NCBI RefSeq assembly: GCF_014639155.1
Contig: NZ_BMFT01000005.1
Coordinates: forward strand, 124,001 to 188,000
Direction: 5' to 3'
Origin: Paenibacillus segetis
GTDB taxonomy: Bacteria; Bacillota; Bacilli; Paenibacillales; Paenibacillaceae
DNA: 64,000 nt
The translations under genes were made by a program, and so were the position numbers. Positions 35,881 to 44,615 of the stretch are shown here, one piece after another. The notes below the pieces were generated by a model, which was given only the letters and a program-made list of their open reading frames with translations, made no database searches and was not told the origin of the DNA. Positions within the stretch are counted from its first letter, which is position 1; every line of letters starts with the position of its first letter.

Positions 35881-36279
35881 CTATTTGTCTGTGCATGAGC
35901 CAACAATTCGTGCCGGAATACCTTCCGCTATACTATTGGCAGGAATATCCTGCTCGACTAAACTATTCGCACGAATGAGGCTACCAGGGCCAATAGATAT
36001 ATTCCCAGAGATAACTACACCATGTTCAATAATCGTCCCTTCACCAATCCATACTCGGCCCGTCGTTTCGGTAAGGTCTTGAGTTAAAATTGGTTTACCG
36101 ATGTCTTGATATACATGGTCCGTATCGGAAATGAAGACTCGTCTGCCTAACTTTACATTCTTCTCTAAACCGATCACTATTTCTTCGGGGTGGTAAAATT
36201 GTCCTCCGGCGTGGATCGCGTTGTTTTGTCCAAATCGCATGAACTTTGCTGCAGTTTCCGGAGATATGTGTAGGCTCAC
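35881..36279 (-). CDS. Hexapeptide-repeat acyltransferase
   Basis: 132 residues. Left-handed beta-helix repeats are visible from ~35 on (VIGLEKNVKLGRRVFI, GRVWIGEGTIIEHGVVISGNISIGPGSLIRANS, IPARIVG). It would acetylate or acylate a sugar or antibiotic in the trimeric CysE/LacA/WbbJ manner; the substrate is unknown. Somewhat short for this family (usually 170-200). GTG 36279 has AAGGAG 8 bases upstream; GTG 36288 overlaps that site. Confidence 0.8.
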   Translation of the reverse strand: MSLHISPETAAKFMRFGQNNAIHAGGQFYHPEEIVIGLEKNVKLGRRVFISDTDHVYQDIGKPILTQDLTETTGRVWIGEGTIIEHGVVISGNISIGPGSLIRANSLVEQDIPANSIAEGIPARIVGSCTDK

Positions 36280-36467
36280 AGGAATCACTCCTTCTTTTCA
36301 TGATATATGCAGATCTATTGATATGGTGTTTGGAATGGTAATTCTCGATCTCAAGACGGAATAAAAAGATCAGTCTTAAGTCGGGTATGTAGCCCGTCGT
36401 CCGCCCGTTATGCCCTATTTCCAAACCAGCTAAACTAGATAAAGTACATAAGAGTAGACATAAATAG

Positions 36468-36479
36468 TCCAATATTGGA
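36468..36479. repeat. 12-bp palindrome before the RND pump gene
   Basis: TCCAATATTGGA is a perfect palindrome about 23 bases upstream of the pump start codon. It could be an operator, but no regulator gene is adjacent on that side. Confidence 0.4.
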
Positions 36480-36501
36480 AAAATGGAAGGGGTAAAAAGG
36501 G

Positions 36502-39500
36502 ATGGGAAAATTAACAAAATGGGCATTTGCCAACAAGGCGGCGGTCGGGTTACTGATCGTTATGGCGCTTGTGGTCGGCGTGGTGAGCTATACGACACTA
36601 CCGATGGAATTCATGCCGGAGGCAGATAATCCACAGGTTAGTGTAATGGTCATTGGACCTGGACAAAATGCCGGGTCGATGGAGAGCAACGTCACGACTC
36701 CGATTGAAAATTCCTTTGGTTCACTAAAAGGAAAGAAGGAAATCCTGTCTACTTCGGGAGACGGGTATACGAAAATCGATGTTTATTTTGATTCGAAAAC
36801 AAACATGAAAGAAGCTACACAGGAGGTCCAAAAAGCAATAGACCCACTGCAATTTCCAGAAGGTGTGATGAAGCCCTTCGTGTTGCAATTAAACACGTCT
36901 ATGATTCCGATCTCGCAAATAACGATTTCTTTTGATGAAGGACTTACTGCGGGGAATATGGAAATTGCCGAAAAAACGATACTCCGCGAGCTGAAAGATA
37001 TTAAAGGCGTTTCGAATGTAGGATTTTATGGTAGACCAACCTCACAGGTAAACTTACAGGCGGATCAGATCAAAATGGCCCAAAAGGGAGTCACCTTTGC
37101 CCAACTGATGGGCGTTCTTCAGGGTCGTAATGTGTCAGCTTCCGTTGGAGCTCAGACGATCGGTGGGCAAAGTGGCAACGTGAATGTTATATCTAAGATA
37201 GATAGTGTAGATACTTTGAAAAAAGTGCAGGTAGCAGATGGGATTGCCCTCCAAGATGTAGCAACTGTTGAACTACAACAGGATCAAGAGAGTATTAGCC
37301 GGGCTAACGGTAAGGATGTTCTATACGCGGTCATTTTCAAAGAAGCAAATGCCAATGCGGTAGATGTAGGAAATAAGGTTCAAGATGCTGTAGATAACAT
37401 GAATAAATCGATAAAAAACGCTAACGTGACCGTTGTTATGAGCACTTCGGATATGGTTGTGGACTCCGTTAATAGCATGATGCGTGAAGTTTTATTAGGA
37501 GCATTGTTTGCGACTATCGTTATTTTATTGTTCCTGCGTAATTTACGTGCGACTTTAGTTACGGTGATTTCAATTCCACTTTCCTTAGCCATAACATTAT
37601 ATTTATTGAAAGTATCAGGTGTTACCCTCAATATCATTACGCTTGGCGGTGTCGCTGTAGCAGTCGGGCGTCTAGTGGACGATAGTATTGTAGTTATTGA
37701 AAATATTTTCCGCAGAATGCAAAAGGAATCCTTCTCGCTGGAGATGGTGATCAGTGCAACGAAGGAAGTGGCACAGGCGATAACCTCTTCTACGATTGCC
37801 ACGGTTGCTGTATTTTTGCCGATGGGTCTATTAAGAGGTGGGTTACAGGCTTTCTTGCTACCGTTTGCCCTAACTATAACGTACTCTCTTCTTACCTCAT
37901 TGATTGTCGCTCTAACGGTAGTACCTTTACTTAGCTCATGGCTGATTCGGAATTCACATTTAAAAGAAGGTAAACCATTTAGAGGTTTCGGACGATTCTT
38001 GCAGTGGAACCTCAGTCATAAATGGGTAACGTTATCGCTGGCTTTCATCGTATTTGCCTCTTCAATCGCAGCATATGTTCTTATGCCTAAAGGGGCCTTA
38101 GATGCTTCAAATGCCGATTATGTTGTCGTGAAGTTGAAATATCCAAATGATATTCCAGTTGCAGAGATACTTGATAACGGGAAGAAACTTGAACAATATA
38201 TGATGAAGCAGGATCAAGCAGAAACCGTATTGCTCGACTATGGTAATAGTAGTGAAATGGCGCAATGGGGTAATGTATCTTCGCTTGCAGAAGTTAACTA
38301 TACGGTAATAATGAAGAAAGACGCGGATGCCGAGAAATTCATAGAGCAAGTTCGCGCACAAAAGGAAAACTATAACGGAGCCACTTTGACGGCTAATGAA
38401 ACTAGTATGATGAGCTCAGGCTCCACAAACGAATATATCGATATTGTTGGTGATGATCTAACCGCGATCACATCGGTAGCGAAAGAAGTTAAATCTAAGC
38501 TAGCCACGGTGGACGGAGTAGAAAAAGTTACTAGCAGTGGAGATGATACGAAGCCTGTATTCTCTTTCACTGTAGACCCACTTCAAGCTAAGGGTCAAGA
38601 AATTGCGATGCAACTTAGTGCGATGCTCAATCCAGTACCTATTGGACAAATTGAGCTGGAAGGCATCTCTACGGCTGTCGTGTTGGAACCTGCATTAAAG
38701 CCTAAAACAGAGCAGGACCTAAGTGGTATGACCCTGATGACAGCTGGAGGACCGGTACCGTTATCCAAGCTTGCGAAATTTGAAGTTCGTAATGAGCCAG
38801 CGATGGTCTATCACAAAGAAGGCAAAAATTACTTGCGAATTACTGCAGAAATCGATCCGAAGCTCGTATCCAAGATCGGTGCAAATATTAAAAAGGAAAT
38901 GGATACAATTAAGACTCCAGATGGTGTAGTGCTATTTACTGGGGGGGCGTCTGTCGATCAAGCAGGTGACTTTGGTGACCTGGGGATGACGGCGCTGATC
39001 TCCATCGGGTTAGTGTATCTAATCATGGTGCTTACGTTCAAGACGCTTCGTGCTCCATTTGCGATTATGTTCGCTCTTCCGTTAGCAGCGATTGGTGCAA
39101 TTATTGGACTGCTCGTATCAGGTGTGACTCCGGACTTCACGGCGCTGTTTGGAGCATTGATGTTGATAGGTATAGTTGTAACAAATGCTATCGTCTTGAT
39201 CGATCGGATCAAACATAATGAAGAGCACATGACCATTCGCGAAGCGATCATCGAGGCAGCGATGACCCGGATGCGTCCAATATTAATGACGGCAATTGCA
39301 ACGATCTGCGCTATGCTTCCACTTGTATTTGGACATTCAGAGCAAGGAAGTATTGTTTCACAAAGCTTAGCGATTGTCGTTATCGGAGGATTAACGGCTG
39401 CAACAGTTCTAACACTCATTGTAATACCAGTTATTTACGAACTGTTCTACTTCCGCAAGTCAGCTAAACAACGCAAGCACAACAGTATAACCGTAGTTGA

Positions 39501-39525
39501 AGCGGAGGCTACAACCAACGTTTAA
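36502..39525 (+). CDS. swrC: RND family efflux transporter (SwrC/AcrB-like)
   Basis: 1007 residues, 12 transmembrane helices in the 1+5+1+5 RND pattern with two large extracytoplasmic loops. Proton-relay helix 4 region GGVAVAVGRLVDDSIVVIENIFRRM (~385-410) is present. Closest in type to Bacillus SwrC (YerP), which exports surfactin-like amphiphiles and is needed for swarming in that species. No membrane-fusion-protein gene is adjacent. ATG behind AAAAAGGG; transcribed alone. Confidence 0.85.
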   Translation: MGKLTKWAFANKAAVGLLIVMALVVGVVSYTTLPMEFMPEADNPQVSVMVIGPGQNAGSMESNVTTPIENSFGSLKGKKEILSTSGDGYTKIDVYFDSKTNMKEATQEVQKAIDPLQFPEGVMKPFVLQLNTSMIPISQITISFDEGLTAGNMEIAEKTILRELKDIKGVSNVGFYGRPTSQVNLQADQIKMAQKGVTFAQLMGVLQGRNVSASVGAQTIGGQSGNVNVISKIDSVDTLKKVQVADGIALQDVATVELQQDQESISRANGKDVLYAVIFKEANANAVDVGNKVQDAVDNMNKSIKNANVTVVMSTSDMVVDSVNSMMREVLLGALFATIVILLFLRNLRATLVTVISIPLSLAITLYLLKVSGVTLNIITLGGVAVAVGRLVDDSIVVIENIFRRMQKESFSLEMVISATKEVAQAITSSTIATVAVFLPMGLLRGGLQAFLLPFALTITYSLLTSLIVALTVVPLLSSWLIRNSHLKEGKPFRGFGRFLQWNLSHKWVTLSLAFIVFASSIAAYVLMPKGALDASNADYVVVKLKYPNDIPVAEILDNGKKLEQYMMKQDQAETVLLDYGNSSEMAQWGNVSSLAEVNYTVIMKKDADAEKFIEQVRAQKENYNGATLTANETSMMSSGSTNEYIDIVGDDLTAITSVAKEVKSKLATVDGVEKVTSSGDDTKPVFSFTVDPLQAKGQEIAMQLSAMLNPVPIGQIELEGISTAVVLEPALKPKTEQDLSGMTLMTAGGPVPLSKLAKFEVRNEPAMVYHKEGKNYLRITAEIDPKLVSKIGANIKKEMDTIKTPDGVVLFTGGASVDQAGDFGDLGMTALISIGLVYLIMVLTFKTLRAPFAIMFALPLAAIGAIIGLLVSGVTPDFTALFGALMLIGIVVTNAIVLIDRIKHNEEHMTIREAIIEAAMTRMRPILMTAIATICAMLPLVFGHSEQGSIVSQSLAIVVIGGLTAATVLTLIVIPVIYELFYFRKSAKQRKHNSITVVEAEATTNV

Positions 39526-39641
39526 AGTGGTAGTTCTACAAGGTCATCAATAATTCAAGTAGTAGAAGACTGAAACTTTCTTCCTTGGTCTAGCGTTTAC
39601 ATGATTAGTACTGTAAACATTAGAGTTAGGAGACAGGCACA

Positions 39642-40769
39642 ATGGCAGAAACTTCATCATTACCTAGCCGAACATCGGCGAAGAAACGAAAGGTGACAAA
39701 AAAAAGGCGTAAGAAGAATTCGTTGTGGCGGGTTCTATTGAATACATTTTTGGTTATGATGTGTCTTATTGCACTTGCGGGAATCTGGTTGTTCTTTACC
39801 CCTTCTGGCAATAATATGCGGTTTCTTATGGCGGATACGTTGATTACAACCCAACATCGGCATTGGGCCAAATATATCATTGGGCAAGAAGAGTTGGATA
39901 AACGGGTAGCTGCCTATCAAGCGCAGTTCGATCAAATGGGCACGGAGGTGGATACACATACGATCTCAGTTCCGCCTAGTGAGGATGAAGAGGATAAGGA
40001 AAAACCTCTGATTGAGGTCGAAGAAGTATCGGGTAGCGGTTACCATGGTTATGTACTGACCGTAAATGATCCAACGAAGATACGTCTTGGTGTTCCAGCT
40101 AAAGTTGGTAAGGGTGAAAAAGTATCAAGTATGGTGGAACGCACCGGGGCTATCGCTGGTGTTAATGGGGGAGGATTTTCCGATCCCAATTGGAAGGGGA
40201 ATGGATTTAAGCCAATTGGAGTGGTCATATCACAAGGGAAGATCTACTACAACGGCCTAGGCACGAAGAACTCTACCCAAATTGTCGGTCTGGATAAACA
40301 GGGGAAAATGATTGCTGGGAACTATACCTTAGAAGAATTGGAGAAGCTAGGGATACAAGAAGCGGTTACTTTTCAACCACGGATTATCGTCAATGGGAAG
40401 GGACAGATTAAGAGTGCAAAGGATGGATGGGGAATTGCCCCACGTACCGCTATGGGACAGAAGGAGGATGGCGCAATTCTGTTCGTCGTCATCGACGGTC
40501 GACAACCGACCTACAGTATAGGTGCCAACCTTTATGACGTCCAGCAAATCATGCTGGACCATGGAGCGGTCATCGCCGCCAATCTTGACGGCGGATCATC
40601 TACGGTCCTCGTTGGTAAGGGTGGCGAGATCCTAAATAAGCCATCTTCCGAATACGGCGAGCGCTATTTACCAACAGCCTTTCTAGTGTTCGAGCATCCT
40701 GAAGAGGTAGAGATTCCTAACGTATGGAAAGGTTTACGACCGCAGGATATTGATGCAGGCAAGAAATAA
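39642..40769 (+). CDS. Phosphodiester glycosidase family (NAGPA-domain) exoprotein
   Basis: 375 residues. A very basic N-terminus (KKRKVTKKRRKK) precedes one transmembrane helix (~31-52), so the enzyme domain faces outward. The C-terminal domain (~150-355) has the NAGPA/DUF2233 signatures GAIAGVNGGGFSD, GWGIAPRTAMG, VIDGRQPTYS and NLDGGSSTVLV. Family members cleave or process glycosidic phosphodiesters of surface polysaccharides; exact substrate unknown. Preceded by GTTAGGAGACAGG. A hairpin terminator follows. Confidence 0.9.
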   Translation: MAETSSLPSRTSAKKRKVTKKRRKKNSLWRVLLNTFLVMMCLIALAGIWLFFTPSGNNMRFLMADTLITTQHRHWAKYIIGQEELDKRVAAYQAQFDQMGTEVDTHTISVPPSEDEEDKEKPLIEVEEVSGSGYHGYVLTVNDPTKIRLGVPAKVGKGEKVSSMVERTGAIAGVNGGGFSDPNWKGNGFKPIGVVISQGKIYYNGLGTKNSTQIVGLDKQGKMIAGNYTLEELEKLGIQEAVTFQPRIIVNGKGQIKSAKDGWGIAPRTAMGQKEDGAILFVVIDGRQPTYSIGANLYDVQQIMLDHGAVIAANLDGGSSTVLVGKGGEILNKPSSEYGERYLPTAFLVFEHPEEVEIPNVWKGLRPQDIDAGKK

Positions 40770-40774
40770 TAATT

Positions 40775-40830
40775 AAAGGAGCTATTCCGTGTTTAGTAGC
40801 TAAAGACTACGACGGGACAGCTCCTTTTTT
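40775..40830. terminator. Terminator between convergent glycosidase and AIM24 genes
   Basis: AAAGGAGCT (40775-40783) pairs with AGCTCCTTT (40819-40827) and is followed by T6 on the plus strand; A-rich bases on the left give a weaker T-run for the minus strand. Confidence 0.8.
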
Positions 40831-41536
40831 ATTTGATAATTATTCCACCAAACGGAATGACCTCGCGAAGGACACGTTTGAATATTCCATCGTCATTGTG
40901 TAGATCTCGTTCAAGCTCGTGATTCCGTGCCCCTGATTGGATCAGCACCGTACCGCGCCCGGTCATTTTCCAGTGGTAATTCATATGCTGGCTGGCTAGA
41001 TGATTACCATATACGGATAGCTCAAGCTTGGCGTTCTCGGGATAGGCGATAATGCTCCGCGAATCGACGTAAATTGCTTCCTCTGGATGTAGGGTGAGCT
41101 CAAGAATCTGGCCTTGAGTCAGAATGCCGATGATACCATTTCCGGAGAACTTCATTTTGACTGCATCTCGGGTTATCATGATATTCTTCATGCTTAAGAT
41201 TCTCGTGTCCATTTTGACACCAGCAGTATAGAAGAAGAGATGCCGAAAGTCATAGAGCAAATCGCTTTCATCTGTCAGTTGAATGGACTTCATCGATACG
41301 GAAGGTGGAAGAGAGACTACAAATTGGCAAGGTCCCGTCATATCCGCTTGGATTAACTTGTGTTTTCGATACATCCCTTTGAAGTTCATAAGTTTGTCGC
41401 TACGATTTCCAGGCGATCCGCGGTAGGCAATTATCTGTCCCGGATGTAGAACATGTACTTTGTCATCCACGTTCAATCCAAAAGTTACAGCCTGTCCACC
41501 TAGCAATCCGGGTTCAGACTCATATTGGATATCCAT
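40829..41536 (-). CDS. AIM24 family protein
   Basis: 235 residues of regular beta-structure with repeated Gly, as in the AIM24/TraB-like beta-prism family (VHVLHPGQIIAYRGSP, GSGIIGILTQGQILEL-type repeats). Function in bacteria is unknown; the mitochondrial namesake supports membrane complex organisation. GGGGGACT precedes the ATG. It follows a membrane coiled-coil gene by 15 bases, so the two are an operon. Confidence 0.8.
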   Translation of the reverse strand: MDIQYESEPGLLGGQAVTFGLNVDDKVHVLHPGQIIAYRGSPGNRSDKLMNFKGMYRKHKLIQADMTGPCQFVVSLPPSVSMKSIQLTDESDLLYDFRHLFFYTAGVKMDTRILSMKNIMITRDAVKMKFSGNGIIGILTQGQILELTLHPEEAIYVDSRSIIAYPENAKLELSVYGNHLASQHMNYHWKMTGRGTVLIQSGARNHELERDLHNDDGIFKRVLREVIPFGGIIIK

Positions 41537-41551
41537 TGTTTTAGTCCCCCT

Positions 41552-41962
41552 TTACCGCCGAAGAATTAGACGTAACCCCCGAAGTAGAATGAAATATCCA
41601 GCAACGAGTCCTACACCAGTTAATATGAGCACTCGAGTCTTACGACTAGTGGCCTCACGTGCCTGCTCAGCTTCAGTCAATGCGTTTACTGTGGCGGTCA
41701 ATTCTTTGTTACGCTCTATTAATTCTAGATTCTGCTGTTGGAATTGGTCCAGTGTGGCTTGTGCCTCCCCCAGCTTGTCCAGAGTAATTTGGTAGTTTTC
41801 TTTTAATTCATTAACTTCCGACGGCAGTTCCGTCAACTGTTTCACACCATTAAATAAATCCTTGAAATAACCAGCATCGGCTCGGGGAGCTTGGATAAGA
41901 AGTCCACCGTAGAGTAGCGCCGAGAAAGACAGCATAATTATAATGCTGTGCCATCGTTTCAT
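41552..41962 (-). CDS. Exported coiled-coil protein with C-terminal membrane helix
   Basis: 136 residues. A signal peptide (~1-30, ending PRADAGY), a heptad coiled coil (~45-100, ELKENYQITLDKLGEAQ...LELIERNKELTATV) and a C-terminal transmembrane helix (~112-132) with a basic end. GAAGGAGGAG precedes ATG 41962. No family recognised. Co-transcribed with the AIM24 gene, suggesting a joint envelope role (inference). Confidence 0.75.
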   Translation of the reverse strand: MKRWHSIIIMLSFSALLYGGLLIQAPRADAGYFKDLFNGVKQLTELPSEVNELKENYQITLDKLGEAQATLDQFQQQNLELIERNKELTATVNALTEAEQAREATSRKTRVLILTGVGLVAGYFILLRGLRLILRR

Positions 41963-42075
41963 ATTCTCTCCTCCTTCTGCTGTGGTCACTGATGATTATA
42001 TTACGTAGTATTTGTCCAAAAGGTTTCCATATCCCAAACTTGCTCCCCGCTATGCTTCAAAAGCTATAAGACATG

Positions 42076-42978
42076 TTATTCCTTGTCCCAAGCGAACCGC
42101 TGACGGTATTTACGGGGCGACAGACCTTCAATCTTAGTGAAGCAGGAGGTGAAGTATGCCGCGTGATTGAAGCCGACCTCTTCGGCAATTCGCTCGACAG
42201 GAAGATCAGTTTGCAGCAGTAGTATCTTAGATTGCTCAATTCGTAGATTAATCAAATAAACGGAAGGAGAGCAACCATACACTTTCTGCATGCACCGGGC
42301 TATATAGACCGGGTGGAAGTTAATGCTCTCTCCAAGTTGTTTGGCCGAAAATCCATCGCGATAATGCTCTCGTAAATAGGAGGCAGCACGTTCTGCACAG
42401 ACGGTTTGTGAGGAAGGGCCACTCGTGCCGAGTGATGAAGAGAGTAGTACGATAACCTCTTGAAATAATGCCTGCTGCTTGAGGCGGACGCTCGCAAGGT
42501 GAATATTCTGATTCATCTGCGTTAATTCATTAATAATTTCACCCATCTTTAGTGGTTGAGCGAGTTTGGTGAACTGTGGAAGTGCGACATTATATGAAGT
42601 CGTCGAGAAGGGCGGTAGCGAGAGGTGCCGAGGACGATCTTCGCTTACTGACTTCCATTGACTGTGATAATAGGATTCTTCATCGATGACTCGCCAATCG
42701 CCGAGAATTTGAAAATGCAGCCAATAGTGAGTAGTCTCTTCAAGACAACCTGCATAAGCATAGTGTTGACTATCTGGACGGAGAATGAGCGCATGGCCTT
42801 CCTTGATTTCGTAATCATGGCCACTTTCCCTCAGAAAGAGGCATCCTTGAACAACTACAAGCAGATCAAAAGCGCCGATATTCTGCCTGCTAGGATGCTT
42901 ACCGCCGATTTCCGCGTGTGATAAGCCACTGATAATATAATGAGGGAGCGGTGGGGCGGTGAATTCAATAATGGGCAT
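42076..42978 (-). CDS. AraC family transcriptional regulator
   Basis: 300 residues. An N-terminal cupin-like sensor domain (HALILRPDSQHYAYAG, ~60-80) as in AraC sugar sensors, and a C-terminal double helix-turn-helix ([55 protein letters not shown]). Divergent from the MATE pump gene with ~160 bases between, so it may regulate it. The start codon is ATG 42978, with GGGAG upstream. Effector unknown. Confidence 0.9.
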   Translation of the reverse strand: MPIIEFTAPPLPHYIISGLSHAEIGGKHPSRQNIGAFDLLVVVQGCLFLRESGHDYEIKEGHALILRPDSQHYAYAGCLEETTHYWLHFQILGDWRVIDEESYYHSQWKSVSEDRPRHLSLPPFSTTSYNVALPQFTKLAQPLKMGEIINELTQMNQNIHLASVRLKQQALFQEVIVLLSSSLGTSGPSSQTVCAERAASYLREHYRDGFSAKQLGESINFHPVYIARCMQKVYGCSPSVYLINLRIEQSKILLLQTDLPVERIAEEVGFNHAAYFTSCFTKIEGLSPRKYRQRFAWDKE

Positions 42979-43141
42979 TTTTTTACATACTCCCTAAATG
43001 ATAATTGTAGTTGGAATATTGAAAGATTAAGTTGATTAACTGATACAATCCATTAATTATAACAGCTATAATGTGTCTCATGCTAGTAAGTTCAAGCGGA
43101 ACGATGAGATCGTCCCCGTTTTACAGGGAGTTGTAATAGTG

Positions 43142-44548
43142 ATGAAAATTAATCATAATGAGGATCGGAAATTTACACTTTGGGTGCTTGCTTGGCCCGT
43201 ATTCATCGAACTGTTCTTGCAGTTTTTATTAGGAACGGTCGATACATTGATGGTCAGTCGGATATCTGACAACGCTGTAGCTGTCGTTGGATTTTCTAAT
43301 CAATTGTTTAATGCACTGACCACGCTGTTTGCGACCGTAGCAAGTGGAGCGGGGATTGTCATTGCACAGAAGATCGGCTCACGCCGAGAAGAGGAAGCAA
43401 GAACGGTTGCGATTATCGCATTTAAGGCTACTGCCCTTATCGGACTTGTACTTAGTGTAATACTTATTACTCTACCGCGACCTATTGCTGTGCTTCTGCA
43501 GTTACCTGAGGAACTGCTTCCACTGGCTGAGGTGTACATTTCTATAGTAGGTGGGGGGATGATTCTGACGGCGATCATGTCTACACTGGGAACGGCGATT
43601 CGTAATACAGGTAATACTAAAGGACCCATGTATACGGCTGTTGGGATGAATATCGTCCATATTATGATGAACTATTGCTTCATATTTGGAGCATTTGGAT
43701 TCCCGCAATGGGGATTAACGGGAGTAGCTATTTCGACAGTAATAAGCAGACTTATCGCATGTTTAGTATTATTGTTTATCTTCTTGGGGACATTTGAGCG
43801 GCGGATTGGATTGAAGGATTTCTCACTATATGACAGAAAACTATTTAAAGAAGTGTTGGTCATCGGATGGCCTCTAGGGATCAATTCAGCGAGCTGGGTA
43901 TTCTCCCAATTAGCCATCTTCTCATTCCTTGCTGTATTGGGCTCAACAGAACTAGCAGCAAGGACCTATATGAATACGTTAGAATCCTTTTGCTTCCTGC
44001 TCGGATTCTCTCTCGCATTGGCCGCGCAGATTCAAATTGCGCATCTATATGGTGGGGGGAGAACGAAAGAGGCATACAGTGCGGTATACCGAACACTGTT
44101 TATTGGACTTCCGTTAGTCATTATTAATGCTTTTATCCTCGTATTGTTTGGCAAGCATGTGCTTGGCCTGTTTACACAAGATCAGGAGATATTAACGATG
44201 TGTGCTTCCCTTTTATGGTTAAATCTATTACTGCAACCGGGCAAAATGGTAAATATGGCGCTCGGTAATGCACTTAATGCCGTGGGAGACACCAGATACA
44301 CGATGAAAATATCGCTGATCTTCATGTGGGTAATTGCTACAGGCTGCTCTTATTTGCTTGGTGTATCGTTAGGTTGGGGAATTGTTGCAATTTATATCTG
44401 TATGATAGCTGATGAATATATTCGCGCGGTTCTCTCTTACTTCCGATGGAGAGGTCGTAAGTTCTTGCGGCAAAGGGAGGAAGAGTTGAGCAAGGAAGAA
44501 GCAAAGTCAGCAGGGATATTAAGCGGATCACCTGTATTAACTCAATAA
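43142..44548 (+). CDS. MATE family efflux transporter
   Basis: 468 residues, 12 transmembrane helices in two MatE halves (PVFIELFLQFLLGTVDTLMVSR; WPLGINSASWVFSQLAIFSFLAVLG). Exports drugs or metabolites in exchange for Na+ or H+. ATG 43142 precedes the first helix; GGGAG is 11 bases upstream. The longer frame from 43073 adds no similarity. Divergent from an AraC regulator; ends at a bidirectional terminator. Confidence 0.93.
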   Translation: MKINHNEDRKFTLWVLAWPVFIELFLQFLLGTVDTLMVSRISDNAVAVVGFSNQLFNALTTLFATVASGAGIVIAQKIGSRREEEARTVAIIAFKATALIGLVLSVILITLPRPIAVLLQLPEELLPLAEVYISIVGGGMILTAIMSTLGTAIRNTGNTKGPMYTAVGMNIVHIMMNYCFIFGAFGFPQWGLTGVAISTVISRLIACLVLLFIFLGTFERRIGLKDFSLYDRKLFKEVLVIGWPLGINSASWVFSQLAIFSFLAVLGSTELAARTYMNTLESFCFLLGFSLALAAQIQIAHLYGGGRTKEAYSAVYRTLFIGLPLVIINAFILVLFGKHVLGLFTQDQEILTMCASLLWLNLLLQPGKMVNMALGNALNAVGDTRYTMKISLIFMWVIATGCSYLLGVSLGWGIVAIYICMIADEYIRAVLSYFRWRGRKFLRQREEELSKEEAKSAGILSGSPVLTQ

Positions 44549-44551
44549 TAA

Positions 44552-44590
44552 AAGAACCCCGACGATCCAATAAGGATTGCCGGGGTTCTT
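44552..44590. terminator. Bidirectional terminator between MATE and LTA synthase genes
   Basis: AAGAACCCCG...GATCC pairs with GGATT..CCGGGGTTCTT (44552-44590), with TTCTT and A/T-rich flanks on both sides. Confidence 0.85.
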
Positions 44591-44615
44591 CATTATATTT
44601 GAGATTGTATGTGTA

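Noticed and set aside
36095..36526. 143-codon minus-strand open frame overlapping the acyltransferase gene
   Set aside because: Same strand but another frame than the acyltransferase, whose beta-helix repeats and ribosome binding site are clear.
38958..39419. 153-codon minus-strand open frame inside the RND pump gene
   Set aside because: Antisense to conserved transmembrane helices; composition is the expected mirror of hydrophobic coding sequence.
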